Source: Blumeriella jaapii (taxonomy: Eukaryota > Ascomycota > Leotiomycetes > Helotiales > Drepanopezizaceae). Taken from it: DNA of 64,000 nucleotides. Below the pieces are notes generated by a model. That model did no database searches, was not told the DNA's origin, and was given only the letters and a program-made list of their open reading frames with translations. Positions 1-9,874 of the stretch are shown here, one piece after another (position 1 is the first letter of the stretch; every line of letters begins with the position of its first letter). A program made the translations under genes and the position numbers. The stretch lies in NCBI GenBank assembly GCA_009599575.1, contig VWND01000005.1:62001-126000 (forward strand). Reading direction: 5' to 3'.

Positions 1-801
1 ATTGCGAACAATCGGGTCGCGAGTCTTGATTGACTGGGTCTCGGCTACCAGGGGAGGAAAGTAGCAAAACCGAATGTCTGCTATAGGAAGCGAGTGTTGT
101 CTTTCGCTTATCTTCGCGTGTTTTCGTACCTTCGAAGCCGACGGAGTTAACTGGGAAATCATCGTCAACTTTGAACAAAAGAGTCGACTTGGATGTCGTC
201 GTATCATTCTTCGAATCGAAGACTTGACCTCCGCTTGGAAAGCTCTCAGTGTTGTCCTCGCCAGTACGTGTAACGAGCACCTTTGTTTGCTCTTGGCTCC
301 CTTGCTACTTGTCTTCGCATTTGACAACCGATCCCAACCACGGAGGTAGAGCTACTTTCCATCGGCTTGCAAGAGTATTTCGCAATCATTGTAGGTATCA
401 CGGTCCTACGTGCCACTTTGGTGTTCCGTCACCAGGATTGCGGATCGTCAGTGCAATTACTTCGATGTAGGGCCGCATCCGGGCTCCTCCACCGTGGCGG
501 CGTTCTAAACAACCCCGCTCCCGCTCCAACAACGTCAACCCAGCTTCGCCCCTTGGATTATGGTTCCAAAACGGTAACGCTCCAACTTTCTCTCTGTCAA
601 TCGAAACTATCCGGGTCTTGCGCGGAAGCCGTACAGGCGTGGGCGTTGGTCAGCCGTGCAGGCTGTTTACCCCTCGGAACCGGGGTTGCGCTGAGCTCCC
701 AACGACCATGTTTAAATAGTCGCTGCTTTGCCTCTCCTTTTCTCTACCTGTATACCATCGGATCAATTCTTTCTCTCTTTACTTTCTCATAGACACACAC
801 G
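1..801. other. Gene-free left edge and 5' region of the dioxygenase gene
   Basis: No reading frame here has recognisable protein content. The open frames up to 141 codons are pyrimidine-rich and resemble no family I know. A TATA-like TTTAAATAG lies at about 711-719, followed by a CT-rich stretch up to the ATG at 802. This fits a fungal core promoter and 5' leader for the downstream gene. Confidence 0.45.
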
Positions 802-1963
802 ATGGATGCCACAACCAGCAAACCCAACGGTCACGACGTGGCACCCGTAGCAGCAAACTCCCGTTTCGACCCTCTCTTCACCCAAAATGTCATCGATGCC
901 ATCGGGCCCAAAGCTACCCCGCGCATGCGCAAAGTAATGGGCAGCTTGATCAAGCATGTGCACGACTTCGCCAGGGAGAACGAGCTTACGGTTGACGAGT
1001 GGATGGCCGGCGTCGAGATGATGAACTGGGCCGGCAAGATGAGCAATGACAAGCGCAACGAGGGACAGCTGGTGTGCGATGTCATCGGGCTGGAATCGTA
1101 TGGCACATCTTTTCTCTGCACGCCATGAAATCGTCTGTAAACATGCATGGCTAACGCTGCCCCAGACTCGTCGACGAAATCACATTCAAGCTGGCAGCGG
1201 AAAGCGACGACGCCGCCACCGCATCCGCAATCTTAGGCCCATTCTTCCGCCACGACGCGCCCGTCCTCGAGAATGAATCTACCATTGTACAGGACGTGCC
1301 TTCAGACGGGCAGATCGTATACATGCACGGCGTTGTCACTGACCTGGTGACGAAGAAGCCGCTGCCAGGGGTGTGGATCGATGTGTGGCAGGCGAGCACC
1401 AACGGCTTATACGAGCAGCAGGATGAGAACCAGAAGGACTGCAACTTGAGGGGGAAGTTTAAGTCAGATGAGAATGGCCGCTACGCATTCTACTGCCTGA
1501 GACCAACGCCCTACCCGGTGCCAAGTGACGGTATGTCTCCTTCTCGTGAACGATCCTCTGAGCCATCATCTACCGCCGGTCAATCGCGGAGGATGAATTC
1601 GGTGTTGACGAGATTTCAGGACCGGCGGGCAAACTTCTGCAGTTGCTAGACAGACATCCTTACAGACCAGCACACCTCCATCTCATCGTACGTCCGTTGT
1701 TATGCCGCCATTAACTATTCCCATTTCAAAAAACCGCGTCATCTCTAATTGTGTCTTTCCAGGCTCAAAAAGACGGCTACAAGCCCGTCACCACGCAAAT
1801 CTTCGACAAGGAGGATCCGTACCTCGAGAACGATTCTGTGTTCGCAGTGAAGAAATCGCTGATTGTGGATTTCAAGCCTTTGGAAGGGAATCTGAATGCC
1901 ACGCTGGAGCTGGAGTATCCGATTGTAGTTGCGCCGCAAGAGACTTCAAAGTTGAAGCTGTAG
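802..1963 (+). CDS. Intradiol ring-cleavage dioxygenase (hydroxyquinol/catechol 1,2-dioxygenase type)
   Basis: Four exons (802-1097, 1166-1530, 1620-1687, 1763-1963) join without frame loss into 309 residues. Intron 1 has a CTAAC branch site. Enzymes of this family cleave a catechol or hydroxyquinol ring between the two hydroxyls with non-haem Fe(III), feeding the 3-oxoadipate pathway. The N-terminal about 100 residues are the helical linker/dimer region. The catalytic beta-sandwich follows, with LGPFFRHDAP near 122, DVWQAS near 171, PYPVPSDGPAG near 214 and RPAHLHLI near 236. The expected iron ligands are all present: Tyr181, Tyr215, His239 and His241. There is no signal peptide, so the enzyme is probably cytosolic. 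The linker region suggests a hydroxyquinol or catechol dioxygenase rather than the secreted fungal type; the exact substrate is not readable. The neighbours are not other ring-degradation genes. Confidence 0.93.
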
Positions 1964-3814
1964 ATAGCGAAATCACAAGATCTCTACGATTGAGACATTC
2001 CCATATAATCAGACTTGGACATACTGGGAATTGTTTGCGCCATTCGCTACGTACGTGTGCAATTTTGTGGAAGTAGTGATCTGTGTAATGGCTGTTTTTC
2101 GGTGGCCCTGTAAGTAAAATGTTAGGGCTGGTCATCATCCGATGCATCGGATGCTGCACCTTCCTATATGCCTGACTGCCACGTAGGATCCAAACTCAGA
2201 TACACTTCGCATAGAACACCTGCAGATTGGTGTTTAGCATGCTGCTTTAGCACGTTCTACTTCTATTCGCTGCTTCACGTAAATAGAAATTGTACAGTAT
2301 ACCGTCCTAGCGAAACCTTTCAGCAAGGGCCTGGCGAAAGAAATCCACCGCAATTGTGCTGTTGATTTGCGATGTGTACTTTCTTCCGCCGTGATAATTC
2401 GTTTGATCTTCCATCCTCCTACCATGAGAGACTTCGGTAGATTTTTATCGAGAACGTAATAAGCACGATCAACATGTCAGGCAAGGAGCAGTCAGGATGC
2501 CTCGGCCATACTATTCTGAAAATTGAATCTGTAACGAATTTTGAGTGCTGCATTTTAATTCTGTGCTTTCATCATTTTCTTTTCCTGTATTTCTTTCTCC
2601 AGATTCTTACGCTCCAGAAAGTACGTGGTACCAAAGCCCCTCGCACCTGTTACCAGAATTTCAGCGCTGTTTCTAGCGAGACTCTCTCGCTCTTCTTACC
2701 TTTAGTATTACTGTAGCTTGAGAAGCGTGAGATGTCGTGACTAATGTTATCCCGTGAAATCAGCCCGGCTTTGCTCATTTTACTAGGGTACATGATATGT
2801 TGGAGTTATCACTTGTTTCTCTAAAGTGTGGTTCTCAGGCTATCTCCAGCAATTGAATAAATAACCTATCTGAACCACGCGGTGCGGCTGTCAAGTAGAT
2901 TTTAGTGTGATTTTCTTTTCTGCTGCTATTTTCACATCTTCTTCGAAGAGAAAGGCTTGCTTAAGACACATGGCATAATCAATAAGTGAATTTCTTATCG
3001 TCTGCGATTTACATACTGCTGACTCCATGCAAGTTCTCGCACTGCAATCCCCTTTACCTTGTGGCTGAGAGGTTTTTTTTCGTAGCGGGTCTATCTTGAA
3101 TTAAATTTACTTCACATTTGCTTCTTTCTGATTTCCGAGATATTTATGTACCAGGGACTGAGTTATATTCGATGGTCAAAGATTTAACCAGGACATAGAT
3201 TTTGTCTTTATATTCAAGCTTATGCACATTCATATCTGCCAGTACATAGCACATAAGTAAGATTTGACCAAAAAAATCTCCTTCTTCAAGGCTACCATTT
3301 GAACCTGCTAACTTGCCTATAGCTATCACTTTGGTATTGATCATGTCTAGATTATCATGTAGGTTAAAGTGATTGGAAGTATTCTTATGACTGTCTCACA
3401 GATAAACAAATGAATAGTTTGTGTATAAGCTTCAAGAAGTTAGAGGTAGCCCATATCTCATTTCCGCTTGTCTATTACTCAGTGTATTTTTGTTGATATA
3501 GCCTCGTAGCCAGACTGATTCCTAACATCGCAAGCTGCACTGACATTCCAAACATGGCGCCGAAGCACCTTAAATCTCGCAACCTTTCAAGATTCTACCG
3601 AGTGATACCGTGAAGTCATCTACATCTGGGAACCTGTCCATAAATTTGAACAAACAACAACTTGGAGGACAGCAAGCTTCCTCGACCCCGCCATCAACAG
3701 CAGCAAGTGGGGCTTCCGGAGCTACCTCACCCGCACCACTTCTTTCCCTTGACAAGCTACATTATCTCCAACATTCAACTCAAACCACATCTTGCACATC
3801 AAAACAAAAACAAA
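1964..3814. other. Intergenic, no supported gene
   Basis: About 1.85 kb of AT-moderate sequence without a convincing coding frame on either strand. The open frames are under 100 codons and low complexity. The last 200 bases are CT-rich and form the 5' leader of the hydrolase gene. Confidence 0.5.
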
Positions 3815-4692
3815 ATGCCTTTCAAATCACTAAATGACAAGTCCATTTTCTATACTGACACCCCTTCCTCCTCCTCCTCTTCCTCAACTCTCACGACTCT
3901 CTTCATCCACGGCCTCGGCTCCTCCTCATGCTTCTACCATACCATTATTCCTTCACTCGCTTCTCACAGCAGGTGTATCGCGCTCGACACACCTGGATCC
4001 GGACTCTCGTCTCTCGGCGCTCAAGAACAGAGCATCAAGACGATCGCCGACGACGCGACCGCTCTCCTTGACGCGTTGGGCGTGCAAGAGGTGATGGTGG
4101 TGGGCCACTCGATGGGAGGTATCGTAGCGAGCTGGCTGGCGGCGGGGCTTAAGCAGAGGGTAAAGGGAGTGGTGCTATTGGGGCCGGTGCAGCCGGCCGC
4201 GGGGTTGGCGGAGGTATTTGGGAAGAGAGTAGAAGTTGTGAAAGCGGGTATGTTGAGCTTTCCTCGCATCTCTGCTGTGTGGAGAATCCGAAACTTCGGG
4301 ATTGACGATTGACATGGTAAATAGATGGTTTGGAAGCGCTGGCGAACACCATCCCCGCCAGCGCGACAGGCCGCAACGCAACACCCCTTCACCACGCGTT
4401 CATCCGCTCTCTCATCCTGGGCACTTCGCCAGAAGGGTATATCTCCCTCTGCAATGCGATTGCTCAAGCAGTGAAGCCTAAGTATGAGCTGATTGACGTT
4501 CCTTTGCTTATCTTAGCGGGAGAGGACGACAAGACTGCTTCGTTGGAGGGGTCGAAGGCGATTGCAGCCGGTTATGGGACGGAAGAGAGCAAGAAAAGGG
4601 TGGCTGTTCTAGATGGTGTCGGGCACTGGCATTGCGTTGAGGCGGGGGATGAGGTAGGGAGGAGAATCAAGGAATTTTTGGGGGGGTTGTGA
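3815..4692 (+). CDS. Alpha/beta hydrolase (AB hydrolase-1 fold)
   Basis: Two exons (3815-4247 and 4325-4692) give 266 residues. The start was set at the ATG after the CAAAACAAA-rich leader; an upstream in-frame ATG at 3662 would add low-complexity residues. Fold landmarks are in order: oxyanion motif HGLG at 32-35, nucleophile elbow GHSMGG with Ser99, acid in GEDD (Asp212 or Asp213) and catalytic His245 in GVGHW. The triad is complete and the length is normal for small 3-oxoadipate enol-lactonase or haloperoxidase-like hydrolases. A serine run near residues 18-24 follows the first strand. Substrate cannot be read. It lies 1.85 kb from the ring-cleavage dioxygenase and resembles enol-lactone hydrolases in size, so a shared aromatic pathway is possible but only a guess. 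Confidence 0.88.
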
Positions 4693-5313
4693 GATGAGCG
4701 ATGGAAGAGGGTGACGAGGCTTCATGAATGCTTAGATCTGAACAGAATGCCAACCGAGGAAATTTGACTAGGAAAGTGAGACAGTAACAGTAGCAGTATT
4801 GTAACTTTTCTTATGGTACTGCAGCAAGAAACTCCGGCGATTGTGATACAACTCACATGAGCTGTAGCATCTTAGGCTCACCATGATTCGACCCTACCCA
4901 AGAATACAATTCCCGAATATCAAGCAACTAGTGCGAGGGGTTGTTTGCTCCCTTGAAGCTGCAGTAGAGATCGATAGCGAGACTAAGCCACGGCTATCCA
5001 AGAATTATCTTCCATCTCATCTTACACATACCTCATTTGGAAGCCTCTTGCCCCCGGATAGCCTTCGCCAGCATCTCCTTCACCACATCAACACCCTTGC
5101 TAGCTAATTCTCCTTAGCTCGCTAGAAGGCTTTTTGTATTGACCGAATTGAATGAGATAGGAAACGAAAAAAGAGCCAAGGAATCGATCAGATACCTGAA
5201 TAAACTTCAGGTGGAACACATAATTAATGGAATTCCCATAAGAATCAGAGTGGAGATATCAAATGCCTAATGAACGCCCGCTAATCAAATAAATAGACCC
5301 AAGCCTTGGGTTT
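4693..5313. other. Convergent intergenic region
   Basis: This 620-base gap separates the 3' ends of the plus-strand hydrolase and the minus-strand dehydrogenase. It should hold both 3' untranslated regions and terminators. I see no coding frame or repeat of note. Confidence 0.45.
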
Positions 5314-6476
5314 TTAGGAGGTGGCTTCGGTGGTCCGGTTCTCGTTGATCTTCTCTACCCTTTGGAAGACTTCCGCTGTCGCCTCCCATATGGTATCAGA
5401 GACTTCACGCTCGTCAAGCCCAGCTACTTTCGCTTTCTGGGCTCTTTCTCCCTTCCAGCTGACCAGATAGCCTCCACTGCCAACCCTGCCATTGGAACCG
5501 ATAGCAGCCGCTATTCCTGCGTGCAGAGGAACCCCACTTGCGAGCGCTGCGTTTGCCGGCTCAGCTGGTGCATACATCGAACTCGTGGCATGGAAAAGCT
5601 GGCGTTGCCCGGTCTCGTGCGGACTAACGACGAAAGGAAAAATGATGGACATCAGTCCCTTCGCAAGAGCTCGAGCCCAGAAAGGAAGCTCTCGCGCTAC
5701 GCCTGTCTGGACTATCAATGGCTCTGTATGCACGAACGTGATGGCGGGTTCTCTGGCAGCGTATTGCTCCGCCATGAAATCGTTCATGATGATAGTATGA
5801 GCCGCGTTTTTTGGGCCGGAGTAGGAGCTCTTTAGCTCTAAGTCCTTCACATCGATGGTGCCGTTCGCGTGGCCAGTTCCCAGGAGACTAACGGATCGAG
5901 CAAAATGGGGCGTGATTGCGCTGGCATTCTTGAGCTGGGGAAGGAGATTGGAGATGAAGCGCATGCGACCCCAGTAGTTCAGAACTTGCTTGCGGTCAAG
6001 ACCCTCGGGATTCTCTTTTTGGAAAAAGATTAGCCAAAGTGTATTGGGGTCATAGTAATCACTCACCATCTCTTCCTCGCATATTCATATTGCCTTGTGT
6101 CTGGAATAGCAAATTGATGCTCTTTTCCTTCTGCTGTATTTCCCTGCAGACCCTGTCCACTTCTGCCAGTTCCGACACATCCGCCTTAATGAACTCCACT
6201 CTGCCATGTTCATTCAGTCCTTCGCATTCTTTCGAAATCCGGTCTGCCGCGTTCTCGCTGCGGCCGACTAGGTATACTCGCGGGGACACAGCGTGCTGGA
6301 CGAACGCCTTCAGCGTGAACTCGCCAATACCGCTGGTTCCACCAACTGAAAATATGTCAATGAGTGTTCGATGAAAGATCTTGGCAAGGCAGTAACTGAC
6401 CAAATAGAGCTACAAGCCCAGGTCCCAGCTCACGCAATCGTGCGTTCGAAGACTTGACGACATCGAGGGCGACCAT
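5314..6476 (-). CDS. Short-chain dehydrogenase/reductase
   Basis: Read on the minus strand, exons 6476-6401, 6345-6067 and 6014-5314 join in frame into 351 residues. The Rossmann nucleotide motif GGTSGIG spans residues 27-33, created exactly at the first splice junction, which supports the model. A basic region VGRS follows beta-2, suggesting NADP(H). The usual NNAG is replaced by LFQTQGN, as in a fungal retinol-dehydrogenase-like subgroup. A catalytic Ser in SLLGTG and a YSGPK (YxxxK) motif follow. The length exceeds the classical 250 residues because of a C-terminal extension with a hydrophobic patch (GLMSIIFPFVV), possibly membrane-associating. Such enzymes often serve secondary metabolism, but no biosynthetic backbone gene is nearby. 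Substrate unknown. Confidence 0.88.
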
Positions 6477-8702
6477 TGTGTTTGTTTTGGAGTTTTGATC
6501 GAATTGAAGCTCTGGTTTTGGAAAATGTACTCCGTCAGGGTGGCAACTACTTGATGATATCGATCAAACCAGAAGAAAAGCATGCAGCTGTGATGTGGAA
6601 ATCCATTGTTCCTTATGTACAGGTAGAGAGGTTGATATGTTGTAAGCCGGAGCATTGGGCCGAAGGCCGGCCAGGCGGGGGACGCATGCGCGTCGAGGCA
6701 CGCTGACAAGAATACAACCCAAGATTCCATAGGCATCAACCAAGGCACAGCTCATACGCATTCATTCGGACCACCTTAACTCGCTGCAGCAAATCAAAAA
6801 AATCTTATCAGAGAATCACAGCCGCAGGAGAAGCTGAGCAGATGGATGTATGTTTGTGCGGACATATTCTTTTGATCGAGGAATTCCAAACCGAAAACGG
6901 GTATATTGTGGTCATTCTTTGGCAATTCATGCTCTGAGACTGGACTCTGTCGTGTTATTAGACGTTGGATTCGTTGTGTTTATTTTGTACAATGATTGCT
7001 TAGCACAATCTCTCTAATTCGTTAGTCAAGTTGTATTTGCTGGTCGTTTCTCCTCCGCTCTTGTTATGCTGTGGTCTCTATGTAAAAGATGCATGTCCAT
7101 CGTTGATCAACAGAACGGCTGTTAGAGAACAGGTCGCTATAGATAATGCCTTTGCCGTATAAGCAAGTGGTAGTCATCTGTCAATTCTCCATTTCCGTAC
7201 TGAAGAGCATTCTTTTTTGTTCCAGAGCAAGTCAGCGAGGATGGATCTATCTCTACTGCAGTTGCGAGCACTGGTTGGTATTCATCAACGTCCATGGCTA
7301 CTCAAAATTGAGGCGTGGTCTCAAGATCGTAGATACCAGAGGCCTGGATATCTCCTGAGTCTCATCATTAGCAAACGAATTTGGAAGCTTTTTGTTCCCG
7401 AGAGCTGTCTTTTCTCCACCATGGCGGAGGAGGCGATACGCCATACATTGTCGAAACACAACACTTCCAGGCGAAGAGAGAACGTACGCGACTTCCAAGA
7501 TTATTGTATGGCCTCGCAAATTGTGACTGCATTAGCATATTCCCCAAAGTACTTCGCCTACTACACGCCGCTGTAAAAAGTCTACTCGACTGCTACGAAT
7601 GTCTCTGCGGGAGTACAACTAGAAAAACTTTTAGGATCCTTCTAGTTGTGTTTTTTTCTTCTCGGACTTCAGTCCGACATTCCTTTTCGTGGTTATAGAA
7701 AAGAATCTGCGACCCGGGTGTTGCCTTTCCAACTTCAACTGATTCCGACCTTCTTTTGAGGCTGGCTAATGACTCGTGTGTTCAAAATCCCCGAACAGAA
7801 ACACTATTAGGGCAAATCGTTGCTTGCGGTACGATGCTGTGTTGCAGTCGAAATCGCCCTAGGAATTAACTTGGGCACCGAACCCCACACAACCAGTGGG
7901 AGTACAATTGTAAAGGGACCGAGGAAACCAAAGATTTCTTGCATCAACTGAGTTAGATTTCCCAAAACACGTTCATCTTGTGTCGGAAGGGCTTGCCTAT
8001 GACGAATGTATTCTGCATGGCCTTGCTTAGATGTGTAATGACACAATGGCTTGGATTCACGACATGCTGCAGTACTGCCTGGGGCGGCACCGGGGAAGAT
8101 ACCAGTACTTTGCTTAGCTTGAAGCTTATAAGTATTGTAACATGTGCTGCATTATTTGAACGGCTCCATGAACGGGCGCGTTTGCTATCACATGTTCCTC
8201 AAAAGTTTCAATGCTTAGGTATTCTAGCCATTCTGAGCATTGCGTTAAGAAATCCAAACCGCTTTTTTTCTTCAACCCACATTTTATTTGAGGGGGGAAG
8301 GAACAATCTCTGAAGTGATTTGAAGCTCGCAAGCTCGCTTTGATCACGTTTGCCAAGTTTGGAAGAAATCAATGACCTTAGCTTTTCGATTTATCGGAAA
8401 ACTGCAAATCGCACAGCGGAAAGCCACAATTCCCAGACATAAGCAGAAGCCACCATACAGCTCCTACGAAACAGACAGGGCCACCAAAATACCACTTGAT
8501 ATGAAATTATTTTCCTTGTTATTTTGTCTAAGCGGCTAATCGAGCTGCCGGCTCCATGGCCGGACTATCAAATTTTCGGTTATCCAGATAAACAAATAAA
8601 TAAGGATGCTGACTTCGAATAAACTGCGTCTGGGAGTGCATAAGACTGCGGTAATGTGTCCGTTCGTATTCAACAACTCGTTTCAATAGCACGGCGAGTT
8701 TA
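6477..8702. other. Intergenic, no supported gene
   Basis: About 2.2 kb. The first 300 bases should be the promoter of the minus-strand dehydrogenase. The remainder has short frames in all six readings with no recognisable domain and no splice-compatible chain that I could follow. The 3' end abuts the terminal repeat of a small transposon. Confidence 0.45.
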
Positions 8703-8732
8703 CACAGTCTATCGGTTAAGTATTATTCCTGG
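8703..8732 (+). repeat. Left terminal inverted repeat of the mariner-like element
   Basis: Begins CACAGTCTATCGG and ends ATTCCTGG. It is the exact reverse complement of 9210-9239. A TA dinucleotide precedes it. Confidence 0.9.
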
Positions 8733-8839
8733 TCAAACAGGGATAATTTCACCTTAGCCCAATCAAGTAATAACCCAACTTCCGGTAAGCTTTCACGAAA
8801 TACGACAAAATTACAACATGAGAGATACGAACAAAATTT

Positions 8840-8935
8840 TCACACAACACAACGCAATACAACGCAATACAGCGCAATACAACGCAACGCAACGCAATGG
8901 CTTCAGCTTCTACTTCAGCTTCTACTTCAGCTTCT
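8840..8935 (+). repeat. Short tandem repeats inside the element (ACAACGCAAT decamer, then GCTTCTACTTCA 12-mer)
   Basis: Four to five imperfect copies of a decamer related to ACAACGCAAT precede the ATG at 8897. Directly after it, a 12-base unit GCTTCTACTTCA repeats about three times and encodes a Ser-Ala-Ser-Thr tract. Both arrays are within the transposon. Confidence 0.75.
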
Positions 8936-9118
8936 ACTTCAGTTTCTAAACGTTTAAAAGCTTCTGATTTAACTCGAGGTCAGCGACGTGATATTAGCTT
9001 GCTTTATTCAATCGGTGTCAAGCTGTTATTGACGCCGAAGATGGATGTAAAGAATATTAAAAAAATTTACATTGTAATCCGAAAGCAGTTCTCAAACTTC
9101 GTATTTTTCGTAATTTGA
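8897..9118 (+). pseudogene. Truncated transposase N-terminus (mariner-like)
   Basis: A 73-codon frame starts with a Ser/Ala/Thr repeat, then has LTRGQRRDISLLYSIG. This matches the style of the first helix-turn-helix in fungal Tc1/mariner transposases (LTRxQR....L...G). After about residue 40 the resemblance stops and the tail is AT-rich and lysine/isoleucine-rich. No DD(E/D) catalytic region exists in the 537-bp element, so this cannot be a working transposase. It could be a residual DNA-binding peptide. Assignment is by motif only. Confidence 0.55.
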
Positions 9119-9209
9119 ATACGTATACCTTGTAAAAGTTAATTTTATTATTGCATGGAATACTACTCAGTTAGGTCAAGTTTTGTCTCCACACCCCCAC
9201 TGTTTTTAA

Positions 9210-9239
9210 CCAGGAATAATACTTAACCGATAGACTGTG
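9210..9239 (-). repeat. Right terminal inverted repeat of the mariner-like element
   Basis: Exact reverse complement of 8703-8732. Followed by A at 9241, which completes the TA duplication. Confidence 0.9.
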
Positions 9240-9241
9240 TA

Positions 9242-9874
9242 AGGTCTGCTGCGGCCCGGGTGGGTGAGACCTCCCTTAAAATAGTCGAAAATCTCCTGTA
9301 ACCGGATATTGCCGGCTTGGTGCCGAGCCGGCTAAGCCAACCATTATAGAACCTTTCAAACCCCTTAGCTATTTGTGTATAAGAAAGACTTTCAATTTTC
9401 AGTAGAAGGCACACAGAAACATCAAGACTAAACAGACGTACAACCCGAGGGTTCGTATCCATTCTATGTGACACCCACCGGTATGCTTACCGATAGGTAC
9501 CTACGTGGAATAATTATTCCGGAGCACCATCAAGACCAAGCGGAATCACATCTCCGGTGTCTTAATTACCCCTCTTTGATCACCTCTTTCAAAGATTATT
9601 CCATCAGTGGAATAATTTCTATTCTGATGACTTGAACCAAAGTTCCTTGCTGAGTTTAGTACCTGCAAAAATATCCCGTCGGCACGATTGAAAACATGTG
9701 GGCAGGTTGAGGTACCCCTAATGGTGCGTGTGATGTCATCAATCGAAATTAGGGCAACTCCTTAAGTGTTGGAGAATGTTGTACTTATGATGTTTGATGC
9801 CTCCGTCTTTTGTGGTCAGGACTCTGACCATATCCCTTGTCTCGGATCCTTTGGATCACTCTAAATTCTCTGAA
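9242..9874. promoter_or_regulatory. Upstream region of the PL4 lyase with palindromic elements
   Basis: This stretch holds TAGGTACCTA (9495-9504), the perfect 14-bp palindrome GGAATAATTATTCC (9507-9520), and a 9-bp inverted repeat ATTATTCCA/TGGAATAAT with a 4-base loop (9595-9616). It also has a CGG-N10-CCG pair at about 9541-9556 of the general type bound by fungal Zn2Cys6 regulators. The placement 250-380 bp before the ATG suits a pectin-responsive promoter, but no specific regulator can be named. Confidence 0.35.

Larger units (their letters stand above)
8703..9239 (+). mobile_element. Non-autonomous Tc1/mariner-like element (MITE-like), 537 bp
   Basis: The element is bounded by perfect 30-bp terminal inverted repeats (8703-8732 and 9210-9239) and flanked on both sides by TA (8701-8702 and 9240-9241), the target duplication of Tc1/mariner transposons. 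Similarity between the ends continues imperfectly inward for about 10-15 bp. Internally there is one 73-codon frame whose middle resembles the N-terminal helix-turn-helix of fungal mariner transposases, but no DDE catalytic domain. It therefore looks like an internally deleted derivative that would need a transposase supplied in trans. The identity of the repeats argues for fairly recent mobilisation. It lies about 640 bp upstream of the PL4 lyase start. Confidence 0.85.

Noticed and set aside
74..792. Overlapping plus-strand frames of 73-141 codons at the left edge
   Set aside because: No recognisable domain, no coherent splice chain, and they lie in the likely promoter and leader of the dioxygenase gene.
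9223..9474. 83-codon minus-strand frame overlapping the right end of the mini-element
   Set aside because: It crosses the terminal repeat and includes it as coding sequence; no domain, so chance is more likely.
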